Shown here piece by piece: positions 36,501 through 47,782 of a stretch of 64,000 nucleotides of DNA (its first letter is position 1; every line of letters starts with the position of its first letter). Source of the DNA: Smittia aterrima. Its lineage: Eukaryota > Arthropoda > Insecta > Diptera > Chironomidae. The stretch is taken from positions 6,944,854 through 7,008,853 of the forward strand of contig CP093830.1 in the NCBI GenBank assembly GCA_033063855.1, in the 5' to 3' direction. The translations under genes were made by a program, and so were the position numbers. The notes under the pieces were generated by a model. It ran no database searches. It had not been told where the DNA came from and was given only the letters and a program-made list of their open reading frames with translations.

Positions 36501-39500
36501 AGATGCTTTCGATACAAGTTGAATGCATGCGCGGATGCGAGCGAGAGAAATAGAAAACGAACAAGACAGCAAAGTGCAAGCCTCGCAAACTTTAGATGCG
36601 AGGTTTCCGCACATAACTCGAAAGGGGAGGACTGATCCTAAATGGCTAGCAATTAATAACGAAAACTAATGGTTTTGCTGAAAGCAGATTGAATTAAATC
36701 AACTACTATCTGCTGGTTGGTTCTGAAGTCATAGAACCATCACCTGAGGTTACAAAAAAACGTAAGCTGATATTAATTTTACGACATTTTTCACAGAATT
36801 CGAAGGCTGACGAAGTGAGGCAATCGCAGGTCTTAGCACGCACGGCAGGTCGATTTATTCACAATCTCCTCCTTGGGCGATGCTGCTCTCGTCGTTTGAC
36901 GTAAATTATTGCAGTAAAGCCGTTTAATTGATTTGCAAAAGAATGCTGATATAGGAATTCTCCAACAAGGTTTGTGTGGGCGTACGAAACATTTTACATG
37001 TTGATGTCGAGAGAAGGAAGAAAACGAAAGAAGAAAGAACACTTTAAGTAAATATCTCGCATTTTCTTTGCTGCTTTCATTTGGCGCAACAAAAGAGCGC
37101 AGTGATTTAAAACATCTTTCGATCGAAAAGAATTTTTTCCGTTCCCCTTCCTTCAATTAAAATTTTGCTTGTTCGCCTTCGTGTGGCGAAGGAAGGGCTT
37201 TCGGGGTATGCGCCGATAAGATCAGAAATTCTATTGATTTGTCATTTCTTGGGCGATGCACAAAGAAACTTTGTTTTTGCTTCGATATCTCAAACCTCAC
37301 AGGAACGATAGGCAGTGGAGATAGTCAGCGCAGCAAGACACATAGGAAGGCAGAAATTAAAATATCAACATGGAATTTATTTCATTATGAATCCATTGTG
37401 TGGTGCTCTCGAGTGTGACAATTGAATTTATTTTGGTTTCTTCCTCCTCTAACTCCCAAAGAGAATTGAAAACCGATTCTCGTGGATATTCTGAGATCAT
37501 CATTAAATTCAAAAAATAAAAAAAATACTGAGATTACAAGCGAGACTGAAAACCAGTTCGAAAGTTCTATTATTTTTCTCTGTTTCGGTTTAATCGGAAC
37601 GTCCGATTACAATACAGGGAATGTTAGATTCGGTGTTTGTGCTTATTGAAGCACGACGCGACAAGAAGCTCTGGACAGCAGCAGCAGCAAAGATAGAGAA
37701 TTCCCGAGAAAAACAAAACATTCCGAAACGATTTCCAATACGTAATTGGATTACATTCCGAGCGGAGACGTTTCATTCTTTCCACTTCACTTACTTAATC
37801 AAACTATTAAAAGAATATTATCTTTCGCCCTATGCCCAAGACTATCGGATTCCAGGAATGTTTCATGGAGATAATAATTAAACAAATATTAACGACTCTA
37901 TGATAAATGAAGCCATGCTTTCAATGAAGCCACTCAACAGAAGATGAACAATCAGCGATGATATTCTTTATTCAATTAACGAAACGAAACGACGAACAAG
38001 ACAGAAAAAAAACATTCTCAGATTTTTATCCTTTCGATTCGAATCATTAATAAATGATTCGTTCATTTGAGTTTGTTCGGAAATCATTAAAATTTCGTTT
38101 GTTGGTTCTTCTCCGCAGCCAGTGGCAGAAAACAAAAAGAAACTCCGTAAGACGACGACGAAGTATTTCGGTGTGGAAAGAGGAGACGAGAATCGAACAA
38201 ATCAACAAAATGATTTCATAATATCATTTCATTAACTGTTATCTGCGGCTTTAGATCGAAACAAAATGATATGTAGTGTTTGGTTCTTCTCTTCGTTCAT
38301 TTCGAGTCCTCAATCTGCCAGGCTCGGCTTGATAGAAACATTTTTTTTTCTGTCGTCTTCAACGACTTCTTCGGCAAAGAGAAAAAGTTTCTCAATTGAA
38401 GTTGAAGAAAAAAGTTTATTTCGTTATGAAAAGTAAACAAAGATTAAAGTATTTTTGAAAGATTTGGAATTCTCTTTAATTTCTGATCATTATAAAGACG
38501 GTTCTCTTCTAAGTCTTTTATTCTTCTTCCCCTTGTTTATTTATTTTCTTCGCTACGATTCCTCCTCTCGCATCGAGTGAGTATGATTCAGGGCTTTTTA
38601 AATGATCATTACAAAGGAACTTCCTGTATAATCACTTCATTAAACCCATCAACGCCGCCTCGCATTTGATCATGACAAAAGCCCTGCTCGAAAGTTCATT
38701 GGGAATAAATGTGATTGTTGTGTATTATTAATTACACTCGTTCCCAAATGATGTTTCAATAAAGACGATGATCATCGAGTCGAGAGTGAGAACGAAAAAT
38801 AAATTCTTGATCGTCCGAACGATGATTAAATAACAATATTTTGTACTTTTCCAAATCAAGATTCTCGATCTGTTAAGCATCTGTGATTGATCGATGGTCG
38901 AATCGAAAAACTTCTTTTTTCTGTTTTCGCAAAGTACTTGTAAATATTTAGAAATGAAATTCGACTTACCTTGTTATCAAAAAACTTAATTATCCTTTCA
39001 ATGAATCTTGTTTTTCTTTTCTCGACCGCACTTCAAACTTTCACAATTCATCATTCATCTTTTCTTCTAATTTATCTTCTTTTCCAACAAATGTTTTCTT
39101 TCAATTTGCTCTTCGGCGATCTTCAAAGCAACCAATGTTTGAACAACTAATGATTGAGATTAAAATCTTCTGGTAAATATTTTATTTTAGCACTTCCTTT
39201 CAACCGTTCACCTGTTACACCACGCAACAAAATATTTCTCTTAATCTTTTATGATTTTTTTTTCTCTTCCGATTTCTATTTTTTTTTCTTTCGTTTTCGA
39301 ACGATCGGGGAGGAAAGACTTCAATGCTTGCGTATCCGACGACTCGCGAACTGCAACTGATTCTGTGCGGCTCATGTTGTGTTTCTCATTCTTTCCTTCA
39401 ACACTAAAGCAAATCACTTTACCACAAGTAAACAATTTTGTGAAACCTGTTAGATGTTGAATACACAGCGAGAGAGAAGTCTTACGATTTGATGTTGAAT

Positions 39501-42500
39501 ATTTTAAAGGAAAGAAATATTTTTCTTTCAGTGCTTTCAGAGCTACATGTGAGTCAATAAGATAACGAAGAGTGTAGAAAGGAAATTGACAAAAACACTG
39601 CTCGCAGCTCTCAAACTCACCACGGAAATGTGGCTTGCGGTAGTAGTCGAGCAAGCAATCGATCGAGCGACTGAAGTAGCATTTTTCTTCTTCACATTAT
39701 TGCCCTCGTCTTATTCATTCTCTTGTTCATGATATTCAAAGTCGTAAAAAATTAAAAAATAAAGCAAAGAAATATAAATTATGGTTAAGCTGCTCGACTC
39801 GCTGCAGCGATCACTTGATTTCTCTCCTTGCACTAGCAGAAACAAGATTCCACCGAATTCATTAATTTAGATATCGCTTTTTGCTTGCGACCGTGTTTTC
39901 CCTTTTGAATTCTCGCTATCAGCGATTAAGATGGAGAAAAAGAGACGAAGTATTTAGCGATTTCTCGGAGTTCATTTGATATTATTGCTGCAAAAAGAAG
40001 GAAGGCAACGAGAATCATAAAAGTTTAATGATAAAATATTGGTGTAAAGGCTTTTCTCGTTCAATCTTTAATTTCTCGCCAGAAGCGTTCTGTCATCAGC
40101 TGAACAGAACCCTAATTAAATTTATTGGCGGATTTCATTTCATTCGCTCTCTTCGCTCGATTTTGTTTTTCGGCGGGCGATGATGATGAAGAAACCGATG
40201 CCAGACTGTAAACACAAGAAAAAGCTTCGTCGAATGCAACATCATAATTTATGCGAAACACAAAGAGGGTCTTTAACATGTTTGTGAAATATTTTGTTTT
40301 CTGAAATGCCTTAAAGATGATAATCAAAAGATAAGAGGCATGCAGAAGCACCAGATTGGCTCTGATATCTTCCTTCTTCATGTGTGAAATTATTTTCAAT
40401 GAAATTTCGCAAATGAAAACCTTTTTCGCTAGCGGCAAACAAATTTGTTTTTTGCTGTTGCAATCCATGGCAGGTATTTGAACATGAATGGGAAAAATTT
40501 TAATTTTAACATGATCTGAAAAATACTGACTCGAATAGCTTTAACAAGAATCAAAAATTCTTCAAATTTTATCTCACCAAACGAGAGTTTGCGTAACCTG
40601 TCGGAGCCGAACAACGTCGAGAGAGAGAGTTTACGATCTAAACTAAATCGTGTGCCGAACATATGGCTGGTGATTTAATTTTAATTCATAAAGCTTGTGA
40701 GAAATTATCGAAACTTGCGCAATCAAAGCGCAACAAAAGATTCCGCAAATGGGGAAAGATTTCGATGGAATTCCTTTGAGCTCCAAAACGCGTAAATTTT
40801 ATCTCTCTAGATTGCTGGAACACGTCTCACTCGAAGGGCCCATAATATTTACACACCCAATTAAACGAAATAAATCAACATGAAAATTAAGAAATTTTTT
40901 GCGCAAGACTAAAGAGATATTCGCGGCAGTTCGACAGTTGAAGATGAAAAGTGCACGAGAAGCTCAAGACAAGAAATATTAACTTTAATTAACAATCAAT
41001 GGAGAGAGAAATGAGAGGCGCATGAATCTTCGATGCTGCATTCCCTTGTAATTATGATCAGCTTTTCGTAATCGGATGAGATCGTGAAGAAATTACAAGC
41101 TTTTGGCACACTCGAGACAAGAAAGAATTCAAGAAGAAATTTTTCGAGTGCATTGATTTATTGACTTTCGAAACAAAATTTAAAATAATTTTCTTCCAAA
41201 AAAAAAATATTTCGCGGCACGAAATGACGCGAGAGCTAAAGAGACACAAAACACTGACCAATGAACTTTCCAATTGTATTTTATGGACAAATTTCATTCG
41301 CGCACATTGATTTTTGGTTTTAAAAAGTAAAGAAACCTTGAACGAGCAAAGAATAAAATTTCGTGGTTTTGTGAGTGAGAGAAATGACTTTTTTTATTGC
41401 GTGAAAATTTTATTTCTTATGCTTTTCCTCGGCGTGTCGTCCATAATTCATCTCTCTTACTCGCTGAGCGAACAACGAAAAAAAATGTTTCATTTTGCGA
41501 CAAAAAAAAAAGAACCAACAGTCAAATCACTGGAGAATGTTTACCAATGACGACAATTAACATCCCAACGTGAAATGCAAATGAATTAGCCGCCGCAACT
41601 CATAAATCAACAAAGCCACAAGGACATCATTGCAGCTCAACCCCGAAACGAAAAATCGTCGTCGTCGACAAAAGGCAGCAGCATCAGTGGGTTCCCGCTT
41701 GGTTTGTATTAAGATTTTTTTTTTATTTTCATTTCACTTTTTTGTCAGCGCAAAAAATGAACGCACAATATAAAAATGATTTATTTTATTTTGTGAATAA
41801 GGCAGAACCATAAGAAGCTGGAATAAATTTTTCAGTAATAAAAATCATGTTGTAGTCTTTCCACTCCCCACTTCTCTCCGCTTATTACTTCATACTCATC
41901 GAGCGCATTGTCGAAAAGGGAGGCAAGAGCATTACGTACTGACAATTCCCTTGAAGACAGTAAAAAAGACTCTGCTCAGAAATGGTTCAATTAAAATGCA
42001 GAAAAGAAAAGCGTATTGAGAGTCTTTCCATTGTAATTTTTCAATAAAAATCGGTTTCGCGTTGAGCATGCGAAGATTCCGACCGGTTCTGACGAGGCCC
42101 AAGATTAAAAGCACTTTGCAGCCTGTTTTAACACATAATACTGAACTTTCTCTCAGCACTGCTGCCGCTGTTGCTGAATGTGCATGCAAGGTGACTTAAT
42201 TAATTATGAAATATTTTTTTTGTCAATGAAATCAATTTTCTCTCGCTCGAACATTTCAGTTCTCTGAATAATAATGAAGCGAATATCGCGGTTAATTAAT
42301 CAGAACATTCTTAGAATGTCATTGCAGTTTCTTTTTCTTCTTTTTCTCTCTCAGCAAAGCTAAGCAGCGAGATTCACTTTCAACCTGCCTGAGATAGTAA
42401 TCTGCAATTTATTACACCGTCCAGAATGACATTGGTAGCTGGAGCTCAGCAGCGATAAATTTAATTTTAATTTAATAATAGGTTTTGGTTTCTCAAAACA

Positions 42501-45500
42501 AATCAATGCGAGATGAAGAGCGATTGAGAGTGAGTGAGAAGGGCACCAAGAATTCATGGATTATTATCCGCTTCGCTTCTCATTCTGCTTCGTCGTCGTT
42601 GTTTCGGGATTTATTATAAGCGAAACAATGATTGAAGCAAACGAAGCCAAATAAACATAAATAAAATATGCTGTTGACATTCTTTAAGATTTTCTCCTCC
42701 TTGCCGTGTTTGTTGTTTATTTAAAATTCTTACTTCTTGTGAAATTCATTCCCAGATATATCTACACGTAAGTCAAGTCGAGAGCCGAGGGAAAGTTGAT
42801 GTTTCGATGCATGTTCTAGCGTAATGCGACATGCTTCATTCCGATCATGTCTCTAGTCGATTTCACTTAATAGAAATGTGACTTCACGGAGGATGTGGCT
42901 TTGTGGAAGGAAATGGAATATTCATGATCATGCATAATAAGGTAGCTCTCTTCACAGTGATGTCAGAAGGTCGCCGTTGCCTACCTGAAGTCGTCTCTCG
43001 GCACAAACCAAAGAAAATCCCTTAAATCATCATCAACTTCTTCCGACTTACTTGCGTGCATGTTTGTGGTCATTAAGTGAAGCAGAAAGATATTTTTCGT
43101 CGGAAAACAAAACACAACATTGAAATGCAAAAGAAAAGCAAAGAAGGAGCAGAAGAATTCGCAGACCAGAAAGGTCGTCTTCGTAATTGTTTTCATTCTA
43201 CCGCGAAGCCTTCGAACAAATTAATGCAATGTCATATAGAAGCATAAAATAGTTTACGATTTTAAAACTGCACACACATCAAAGGGATTATTTCTCTCCT
43301 TCTGCATAAATGAATATTTAATTCTTATTCTGTCGAGTAAGTGGACTTGAATTATTGCACAAGCCGTGTTTATTTCCCTCAGCCATTGTTCAATGATTGA
43401 TGCATTTTTCGCCTTTATCTTCCAACCGCCCTGCGACTTTCCATGATTAAATTCAAGCAGCCGCGCCGCAAAACATCGAACGACGACTACCGAGATTATT
43501 TGTCAGCTTCAATCAAAGAAATGGATGCAATGTGTGTAAATTTACTGCATCGGGACTGAATCGAGAGTCATCAATTCTCTGCCTAATTGGAAATTCTAGG
43601 AGGATTAAAAGCTTTTGTCTCTTTTCGCTTGCTTGCTTCTCATGCTCTCACAACTGAATTAATAACGATGCATGCGATTACAATAAATCAAATAAATTTA
43701 TGAAATCCCAATCGAATATTTGACATAATTTCCAAGATTTTACACGAGCAAGTAAATTCTAATTTGCGCCTAATGAACGAATAAATCCTTCGAATTGACG
43801 AGAGAAGACAATTAATCAGAAATACATCTCGCGCTTGAACAAAACACAACGCTAATTGCAATTAAACTTCAATAACTCGGCGTAAAATTGAAAACTGTTA
43901 GATATTAGTCGCGAGTAATTTGCCAGGGAAATATTTATCGCAATGTGCAATAAACCGAAGTCAACAGCCTTCGTCTTAACGTGTCCCGTTCTCTTGTCAT
44001 AAATATTTACATTTCACATTCAATTATTGTGAATTTCCCTCTCGAGGTTTTTGATTGTCAAGTCTACGATCGTTAATTCAATTAAAGTAATCCAAAAAAA
44101 ATCTTGGCGCTGTTTGTCGAACAGGAGCAGCTTAGCTAAGCGAATGCAAGTGAGATTAGATTTTCCAAAGCGACGTCGCTGTTGTCTGGCGAAGAGAGAC
44201 AGTATCGCGAAAGAATATCGCAAATATTGAATTACTCGTATGAAAATATGCCCCCGAAGTGTTTTGCTCTCTCGCTTTACGGAGCCTTTAATTAAACGTG
44301 GAATTTGTACATGGCCGATTGGAGACATAAATCACCTGATCACAAGAGATACAAGTTTTTTTTCTATTCACCGCTGTTAATCACATAAATCTACACGTGC
44401 ATCGACTCGTTTTATATTTTTGTGTCGAAAAAAAATAATCAGGCACAGCCGAGAGAGAGTGAGAAAGATTGGCAAGAAACCATGTCAAGCGTGACCTTTA
44501 CCTGTTTATGAAACAAAAAAAATGTCGAGCCACTCAACGTCGAATATCTGACATTGTTTATCGCTAATTGACGGTGTGAAATGTGGCATGACTCTCATGC
44601 ATACTTTATCGCGCCCAATGATTGAATGCTCTGAAATCTTGGATTGCTTAAAGGTGTTAAAAGCAATCCATGAGATCAGTTAAAGTAAACCGAAGATGCT
44701 GTTGTAAGTCAGTGATCTGAAGGCTTTGCGAAAGGAGGGAAATGGCGAGGTCAAGTTTACTCTCAAGTGTAGATGCGAAGATGTTAACACGTTGAAATGA
44801 ATCTGAAAAGGCTGAACGAGTTGTCCAACTTTATTGTTGACTTCCTGTGCCTGTCTTCATCTCTTACAGGCGAGAAGCAATTTCTGAAATGAAGAAAACA
44901 TTCAAATTCATGGCCTGCGCCTCAGATGTGAGCGGTAAAACAAATATTTTACGTTTCTGGCATTTATTTCTAGTTTGAGAAAAGATTTCCCGAAAACAAT
45001 TTCACAATCTTTGAAAGCAAATGTTTTCGTCGAAAATCATCACTTTTTGGTTTTGAACTTCATCAAAGCATCGATCTTTATATATCTCGAGAGAGGAATC
45101 AAACAAGTTTTCATAAAATCTTTCTTATAATTGGAAGAATGGCTCGTAAAGCAGCTTTATTATTTATTTAAATCTTTGTTAAAACTTTAATTCAAATATC
45201 TACTTCAAATATATTTTCATCTTATAGAAAAAAAAACTTTTTTTTCTCTCTTTGTGTGCACAAGATAATTGAAAAGCTAATTATTCTAACTTCAATGCAT
45301 TTTCACTCACTTTTCCTTTAGAAGTTGAAGCAGTTTTTCATGGACGCCATAAATTAAACATTAAATCACTTTAAGCTTGAATATAATTTTCTTCATTTAA
45401 AATAAATCTCAATCACATGCTCATTCCTTTTAAAGTTTCCTCTTCTTTCTGTGATATTTTTCTTCATTAGCTAAAAGTTATCAACAAATATTCTGTCTGA

Positions 45501-46912
45501 TAAGAAGCGTTCGTCAGTGACGTCTCTAGCTATCTCTGATATATTTTTATCACAATATTTACTACTTAGTCTTCAACTTTCCTCACATTCTCATGAACAT
45601 CATTGACAGACGCTTCCCTCCGCAGAACTTTTAAAGCTTCACAACTAAATCAACGGCAACTTTCTTCTTCTTTCGATATAAATCAATTAAGCGAGAGGAG
45701 GAACGTTAAACGCCGACTTCATTGAAATTAGTTTCAATCGATTATTTATTCATTTAATCAGAATGCATGCTCGCTTTGAAAAATAGAGATTATAATTTAT
45801 GACGACTTTACTCGAGAATATTTTAAAGTAGAGTCGAAAACTCAGATATGAATCTTATAAATTGCTTTGAGATTTTTTAAAAAGACGCGAAAGGAGACTA
45901 ACTTGCTCTCACCCATTATTAGAGTTTGTGCAAGTTTCAATTGCATTTTATGATAATTTTCTTTTAATCGTAGATCGAAGCAGTTTTAAAATTTCAATTA
46001 CAAATAAGGAATCGGAATTTTTCCCTCTGCGCGGTGAATTGTCTGATTGAGAGCTGAATTAATTGAACGTCCTAGCGCGAGATTCCGCTCGTTTGATAAG
46101 AACGCATTCAACTTTCAATCAGAGCAGTTCGCACAATTGTTAAAACAACGGCTCTCGTGATAAGAAGTTTCATTTCGAATTTATTTTATTCTAATAATTA
46201 ATAAACTCTTTGCGCAATTTCATTTCTAGCTAGAATATTATTTTTCTCTTCGTTTCAAAAGCTTTTTTTTTATTTGAATCTCTTTAACTTTAATTAAAAA
46301 TTCATCTTACTAAGTTAATCACCAGTTTCTTTTTGTTGTAGTTGGATCGTCGGCTTAGACTTTGCGTATAACTTCTAAGTAGATTTTCTTTTTTGTGTTT
46401 AAGGCTCTCTTTCGAGTTCATCTCTTGTTTGCCTATTCTAAACTACGCTTCATGTTTTTTTTTGTTTTTTGTTGTCATTGATTTACTTTCTCGTTAACTA
46501 TTCGCGAGATAGAAAGAGAGAGAGACAGAGAGTGAGTGAGAGATAAAGGGAAAGATCTCCGTCGACTGTTTAAAGAAATCAATGGTGCAGTATTTTTTTA
46601 AATCGAGAGTTCATTAATTGCATCTTCGTTTTCACAATATATTGCTATAAACTTTATCAATTTCGTCTTGACTAGTTAGTTATTATTTTTATTGTATTAA
46701 GTCATACACTTATTTAGAAACGAAGCGTTTGGAAGGGGAGGCGATCAAGTTAAGCTTTTGCGGGGGCTTATCTCAAGAAAAATAATTTTCTCGCGATATT
46801 TTAAAAAGTTTAGAAAAAGTTTCTCTTTTCTTCTTAAGTTTTATGATAAGAGAGCGTTTGTCAGACGACTCTGAAAAAATTTCATTTTCATTCGACGGAA
46901 GTTTCTTAAAAT
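27572..46912. other. About 19 kb without a recognisable coding gene
   Basis: No open frame over about 140 codons occurs, none resembles a known family, and none joins neighbours by phase. On the minus strand there are isolated strong splice donors, for example after 31515 (ATG then gtaagtg), after 38970 (AACAAG then gtaagtcg) and after 42985 (TTCAG then gtaggc). They could end non-coding 5' exons of the cadherin gene, whose first coding exon has an acceptor-like site. GA-rich and AT-rich stretches are scattered throughout. I found no tRNA-like arms and recognised no transposon protein. Most likely it is upstream or intronic regulatory DNA of the cadherin and 3' flank of Hyperkinetic. Confidence 0.5.
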
Positions 46913-47782
46913 TTAATGAGCATTGCTTATACGACGTGGAGCTTGGATTCTCTTCGACGTTTCCATGTTTCGCTTTCTGACTTCCTTTAACATTTCAGCA
47001 GTTTTGTCAATCGACTTCTTATGCTTTTCCTTTTCAATTTCTTCTTTGGTCTTGCCATGTTTGACATTCGACGATGAACCGCTCATACCCGGCTGCATAA
47101 CCTTCGGATGCGGGACTTGATTTGGATCGTTGATATCGGACATTGATGAGCGACGAGCGTAAACTTTTTGATTCTTGAAATAAGTTTTCGGTTTGCTCTT
47201 TACATTTTGTTGCTGTGACTGATATTCAGAGAAGTTTTGGAACTCAGCCTCGTTAGACTTTGTCACAAACTTTTTGAGGTTCTTCTCGAAGATGTCTAAT
47301 TTGAAAATCGAGGAACGACGTGAGGTCTCATCAATCGTCTCTAAAGTCGATGTTGGTTCGATGCTCTCAACTGAATCATTTCGTCCGCGGTTCTTTAACA
47401 TTCTTAAGCTCATGCTAAGCGATCGTAAGCTTAAGAGAGAAGATTTGCGGATATTTTCTTGTAGACTTTCAGGCTGTGGCACCGACGGCGGTGTTTTTGT
47501 GATCGTTCTGATATTTGTATGCGATAAATGAATGGACGCGTTCTTTGGCGAAGGATGGAAGTTGTGGGGGTTTTCCTCATCGATGTTGTACGACGAGCGA
47601 TAGCCCAATGGTGATCTAACTTTCATTGGCGACGTCAATGGAATAATCTCCACAACATCGTCTCTCTCCTCCTCGATCTTCGTTATTGATAAGCTTAGTG
47701 GCTGTTTCGTGGACGTGTCGTCCAACCTCTCAAAATTCTTTTTACTAAACTTTCTATTATCAATAAACGGCGGTTTTTGCTG
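46913..47782 (-). CDS. In-frame C-terminal extension of Hyperkinetic behind a UGA stop (readthrough candidate)
   Basis: Immediately after the Hyperkinetic stop (TGA, 47783-47785) the same frame stays open for 289 codons to a TAA. The stop context is CAG TGA CAG CAA, so the base after UGA is C, the leakiest known context in flies. The extension starts QQKPPFIDNRKFSKKNFER and is basic and Ser/Arg-rich, with clusters such as SSLLSLRSLSMSLRM and YARRSSMSDINDPNQV and a Lys/Glu helix KTKEEIEKEKHKKSIDKTAE. The RRSS-type sites look like basophilic kinase targets. There is no known domain. Its length makes chance unlikely. The alternative is an in-frame intron removing the stop: a weak GTGTGA donor at 47798 with AGs giving introns of 45, 54 or 72 nt is possible. 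Confidence 0.6.
   Translation of the reverse strand, partial: QQKPPFIDNRKFSKKNFERLDDTSTKQPLSLSITKIEEERDDVVEIIPLTSPMKVRSPLGYRSSYNIDEENPHNFHPSPKNASIHLSHTNIRTITKTPPSVPQPESLQENIRKSSLLSLRSLSMSLRMLKNRGRNDSVESIEPTSTLETIDETSRRSSIFKLDIFEKNLKKFVTKSNEAEFQNFSEYQSQQQNVKSKPKTYFKNQKVYARRSSMSDINDPNQVPHPKVMQPGMSGSSSNVKHGKTKEEIEKEKHKKSIDKTAEMLKEVRKRNMETSKRIQAPRRISNAH

Noticed and set aside
39241..39654. Minus open frame of 137 codons
   Set aside because: It has no recognisable motif, it includes low-complexity Lys/Glu codons from the poly-T tract at one end, it shows no splice partners, and it lies in AT-rich DNA.
40112..40468. Minus open frame of 118 codons
   Set aside because: Mixed hydrophobic composition without family signature or plausible exon borders. 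Best explained as chance.
46507..46550. GA-rich tract
   Set aside because: Simple repeat similar to many GAGA-like stretches in the window, with no specific function supported.
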